Assembly (NCBI GenBank): GCA_029010715.1
Contig: JAQXKZ010000014.1
Location: 1 to 64,000 of the forward strand
Direction: 5' to 3'
DNA length: 64,000 nucleotides
Source: Clostridiales bacterium
Lineage (GTDB): Bacteria > Bacillota > Clostridia > Oscillospirales > Oscillospiraceae
Shown: positions 62,087 through 64,000 of the stretch, in pieces
Layout: each line of letters opens with the position of its first letter
Position numbering within the stretch: the first letter of the stretch is position 1
Program-made: the position numbers and the translations under genes
The notes under the pieces: model-generated
The model's database searches: none
What the model was told of the DNA's origin: nothing
Seen by the model: only the letters and a program-made list of their open reading frames with translations

Positions 62087-63640
62087 TCAGTATATGACTC
62101 TGAGCCATTTTGTCTTGTCCACGCTTATGTCTCTGTGCCGCAGCACGTAGTCGATAATCAGTTCGGAGATTTCCGTCGGCTGCTCGCGCACGACCCTGCA
62201 CCCGGCATATACGCCGTAGCCGCCGGCGCCCGATGCGCGGTAGTTGTTCATGCAGACCGTCAGTTTTCTGTCTCCGCTCAGTTCCTCGCCGCGGTACAGT
62301 ATCGACGTCACCCTGTCGCCGGGCGGGCGGCGAAGGTCAAACGTGACATTTACTCCCGCGACGTAGTCGAAATTGAAATGCTGTACCGTCGGTCTTAGAA
62401 AGCCGCTGCTTATACGGAGTCTGCCGCCGGCGTCGAAGTCAAAGTACTCCGCGCTGCGCTCAAGCGCCTGTTTAAGCTGTGTGCGGTCCAGCTCCAGAGT
62501 GACGAGCGTGTTCGGGAATATATAGGTGGAGACGATATCGCGGATCGTGACCTCCTTCGCAAAGCCTCTCACCGTATTGGCAAGGCTCGTCACCGAGACG
62601 TCCGCGCCAGAGGCCTCGAGCTGCACCTGATTGAAAAAGTTGGCGATAAGGGAACCGTTAAGCGCCATATCGAGCGGTTCTGCCGGGGTCAGCGGCACAT
62701 CGAGATGCCCGACCGGAGTATCGAGCCATTTTCCGGTCTCCTCCTCTACGGGACGGATATAATCCATCGCCTCAGGCAGCGGGGTCTCCCCCGGCTTGCA
62801 TAGGCGGCTGCGCGCCGTGACGCGTCCCGCAGCGACGCCGTTCCGCCCCGCCTGTGCCGGGACAAAGCTGTCCACTCCGACATCCATACGTATATACGCC
62901 GCGGCCTTATCTGGCGGCTGGCAGGTATAGGTATTGTTTATGCGCAGGTTTTCAGCGGCCATGTGCTGGTGTCCCGTGAGCAGGATGTCGAAATCCAGCT
63001 CATTGCATATGCGGCAGCCCTGATTCTCCCCGCTCACCGACAGCGGCTCTCCGGTTTCAGGGTCATTCTCATACCCGCCGTGGTATATGCAGACCGTAAG
63101 GTCAACGTCCTGCGCTTTCAGCTCCTCCAGTGCAGCGCGTGCCGCGGAAAAGGCGTCGGTCACACCTATGCCCTCCAGATTCTCAGGCTTCTCCCAGTGC
63201 GTCACATACTGGGTCGTGACCCCGGTCAGCCCGACGCGCAGTCCGTTCTCCATTCTGACGACGGCGGTTTTTCTCACTCCCGCGATGCCGTCTGTATTCG
63301 CGCACAGGCAGACAGCGTCGAGCGCGCCGAGATAGCGTTCTATCTCGGTTTTGCCGTAATTGAAGTCGTGATTGCCGAGCGTGACAAAGTCATAGCCGCC
63401 TGTATTCATGAGCCGCGCAGGGACGCAGCTTCCGCCGCGGCGCTGACTGTAGAGATAATATGTCATGGGGCTGCCCTGCAGGATGTCGCCGCCGTCGATG
63501 ATAAGAGTATTCCCGTCGCCGGCAAAATTGTTCATGCAGTTTATGAGCCCGGAAGCGGTCTCCCCGCCGCCGGCATAGTCAGTCGGCGAAAAGCAGCCGT
63601 GCACATCGCTGGTATAGAATATTGTCAGTTTTCGCTGCAT
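62087..63640 (-). CDS. 5'-nucleotidase / 2',3'-cyclic phosphodiesterase family metallophosphatase
   Basis: 517 residues. The N-terminal calcineurin-like metal site is read as IFYTSDVHGCF (Asp12, His14), LIIDGGDILQGSP, LGNHDFNYGKTEI and LTGHQHMAAEN. The C-terminal 5'-nucleotidase domain (about 330-517) includes DVSVTSLANTVRGF and NNYRASGAGGYGVYAG. There is no signal peptide, so unlike UshA it is probably cytoplasmic. ATG 63640 was chosen because GAAAGGA precedes it; the open frame to 63985 is not supported. It hydrolyses nucleotides or related phosphoesters. Confidence 0.88.
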   Translation of the reverse strand: MQRKLTIFYTSDVHGCFSPTDYAGGGETASGLINCMNNFAGDGNTLIIDGGDILQGSPMTYYLYSQRRGGSCVPARLMNTGGYDFVTLGNHDFNYGKTEIERYLGALDAVCLCANTDGIAGVRKTAVVRMENGLRVGLTGVTTQYVTHWEKPENLEGIGVTDAFSAARAALEELKAQDVDLTVCIYHGGYENDPETGEPLSVSGENQGCRICNELDFDILLTGHQHMAAENLRINNTYTCQPPDKAAAYIRMDVGVDSFVPAQAGRNGVAAGRVTARSRLCKPGETPLPEAMDYIRPVEEETGKWLDTPVGHLDVPLTPAEPLDMALNGSLIANFFNQVQLEASGADVSVTSLANTVRGFAKEVTIRDIVSTYIFPNTLVTLELDRTQLKQALERSAEYFDFDAGGRLRISSGFLRPTVQHFNFDYVAGVNVTFDLRRPPGDRVTSILYRGEELSGDRKLTVCMNNYRASGAGGYGVYAGCRVVREQPTEISELIIDYVLRHRDISVDKTKWLRVIY

Positions 63641-63815
63641 GGTGTTTCCTTTCGCCCGCAGAAAAGCTTTTCGGACGCCCGGAGCGCGCGCAAACATTTG
63701 ACGCCGTCCGCCGGGTACGGCATTGAATCGGCGAAGCTGCTGCCACGGCGCGTCATGGTCTTCTGATCCGGATACTGCCGCACACGGAGTCCGGGGTTTC
63801 TCGGTGTCCGGTATG

Positions 63816-63845
63816 ACATGCCCCTGCGTTGAAGCAGGGGCATGT
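63816..63845. other. Intercistronic hairpin between permease and 5'-nucleotidase
   Basis: A perfect 12-bp stem (ACATGCCCCTGC/GCAGGGGCATGT) with a 6-base loop and no U-tract on either side. Likely an RNA-processing or stability element. Confidence 0.4.
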
Positions 63846-63906
63846 GCATTAAACATGTGCGGTTTTATACCGAAAACCGGCCAGAGCTTTCTATTGGGCC
63901 CCGTTA

Positions 63907-64000
63907 TCATGCGCCGTGGGCAAGCTTTCTGCGGATCCTGGTGGAGATGAGCTCGATAATCAGCACGAGCAGCATAAGGCCCCATACAAAGGCGCCGACC
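63907..64000 (-). CDS. C-terminus of a membrane protein resembling PhnE (partial)
   Basis: Only the last 30 residues are visible, ending in a stop at 63909-63907. They read VGAFVWGLMLLVLIIELIST and then RIRRKLAHGA, i.e. a final membrane helix and a basic tail. This is the usual ending of phosphonate/phosphite ABC permeases of the PhnE type, but the evidence is thin. The neighbouring 5'-nucleotidase and P-loop genes fit a phosphonate or nucleotide salvage setting. Confidence 0.35.
   Translation of the reverse strand, partial: VGAFVWGLMLLVLIIELISTRIRRKLAHGA

Noticed and set aside
63641-63985. An N-terminal extension of the 5'-nucleotidase
   Set aside because: It would add about 115 residues with no similarity to the family and would cover a hairpin. 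ATG 63640 has a plausible RBS and starts directly with the first metal motif.

Overview
The window looks like a chromosomal segment of an anaerobic member of the Bacillota, class Clostridia, most like the gut Oscillospirales (inference from protein families, not a database result). Coding sequence is GC-rich and gene-dense with strong GGAGG ribosome binding sites. Intergenic promoters are of the TTGACA-17-TATAAT type, and many genes end in strong U-tract hairpins. Anaerobic-Clostridia signatures are a GGGtGRT/IscU-like pair, YerC/TrpR-like, DegV, a small MOSC protein, an ECF S component and a COG2426 membrane protein. No CRISPR array, intact transposon or prophage is visible.

Layout. 1-1250: the 5' end of a minus-strand redox-type gene with an operator-like palindrome at its promoter, then about 1 kb of broken, mobile-element-like sequence. 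1250-9400: acetyltransferase YoaP, an IclR regulator divergent from KDPG aldolase and KDG kinase, then a MOSC protein, DegV, MscS, an acyl-ACP thioesterase and a small membrane protein. 9900-18200: a rhomboid-like protein without its catalytic serine, RlmB, a 1035-residue protein resembling a decayed P-type ATPase behind a long acidic repeat region, an EF-G paralogue and an SGNH-like pseudoenzyme. 18260-25800: guaB, an OGG-type glycosylase, an ArsR-AraC fusion regulator divergent from a free HMA protein and a Zn/Cd P1B ATPase, a COG2426 membrane protein and a hexokinase. 25970-30100: SPFH/NfeD, YerC, a methyltransferase, Hsp33 and four tRNAs (Val, Phe, Gly, Cys). 30400-34000: MATE pump with a MerR regulator, a UPF0340 protein and an ECF S component.

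34159-43680 is one minus-strand operon for the whole shikimate route to phenylalanine and tyrosine: aroF, tyrA, aroB, aroA, aroC, pheA, a fused aroE-aroK, aroQ and an aminotransferase, mostly joined by 4-bp overlaps. It is preceded by a 24-residue leader peptide with nine Phe/Tyr residues and by a terminator hairpin, so it is very probably controlled by attenuation.

43890-44650 holds a small HTH/zinc-ribbon cluster. 44950-46920 is a two-gene unit of an alpha-oxoamine synthase (serine palmitoyltransferase/KBL type) and a short-chain dehydrogenase. 47039-48751 is the IscU-like/GGGtGRT pair. 48838-52964 is a lower-glycolysis operon (trmL, pgk, tpiA, gpmI). Then follow a radical SAM protein, hflK/hflC, a four-gene Gld-type ABC unit (ATPase, permease, GldG-like, DUF4340), and at the right edge a P-loop protein, a 5'-nucleotidase and the tail of a permease that resembles PhnE.

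The best candidates for undescribed biology are the pseudo-P-type ATPase at 11804-14911, the aromatic leader attenuator at 43452-43591, the IscU-like/GGGtGRT pair, the oxoamine synthase/SDR pair, the Gld-type ABC unit, and the nucleotidase/P-loop/permease group.
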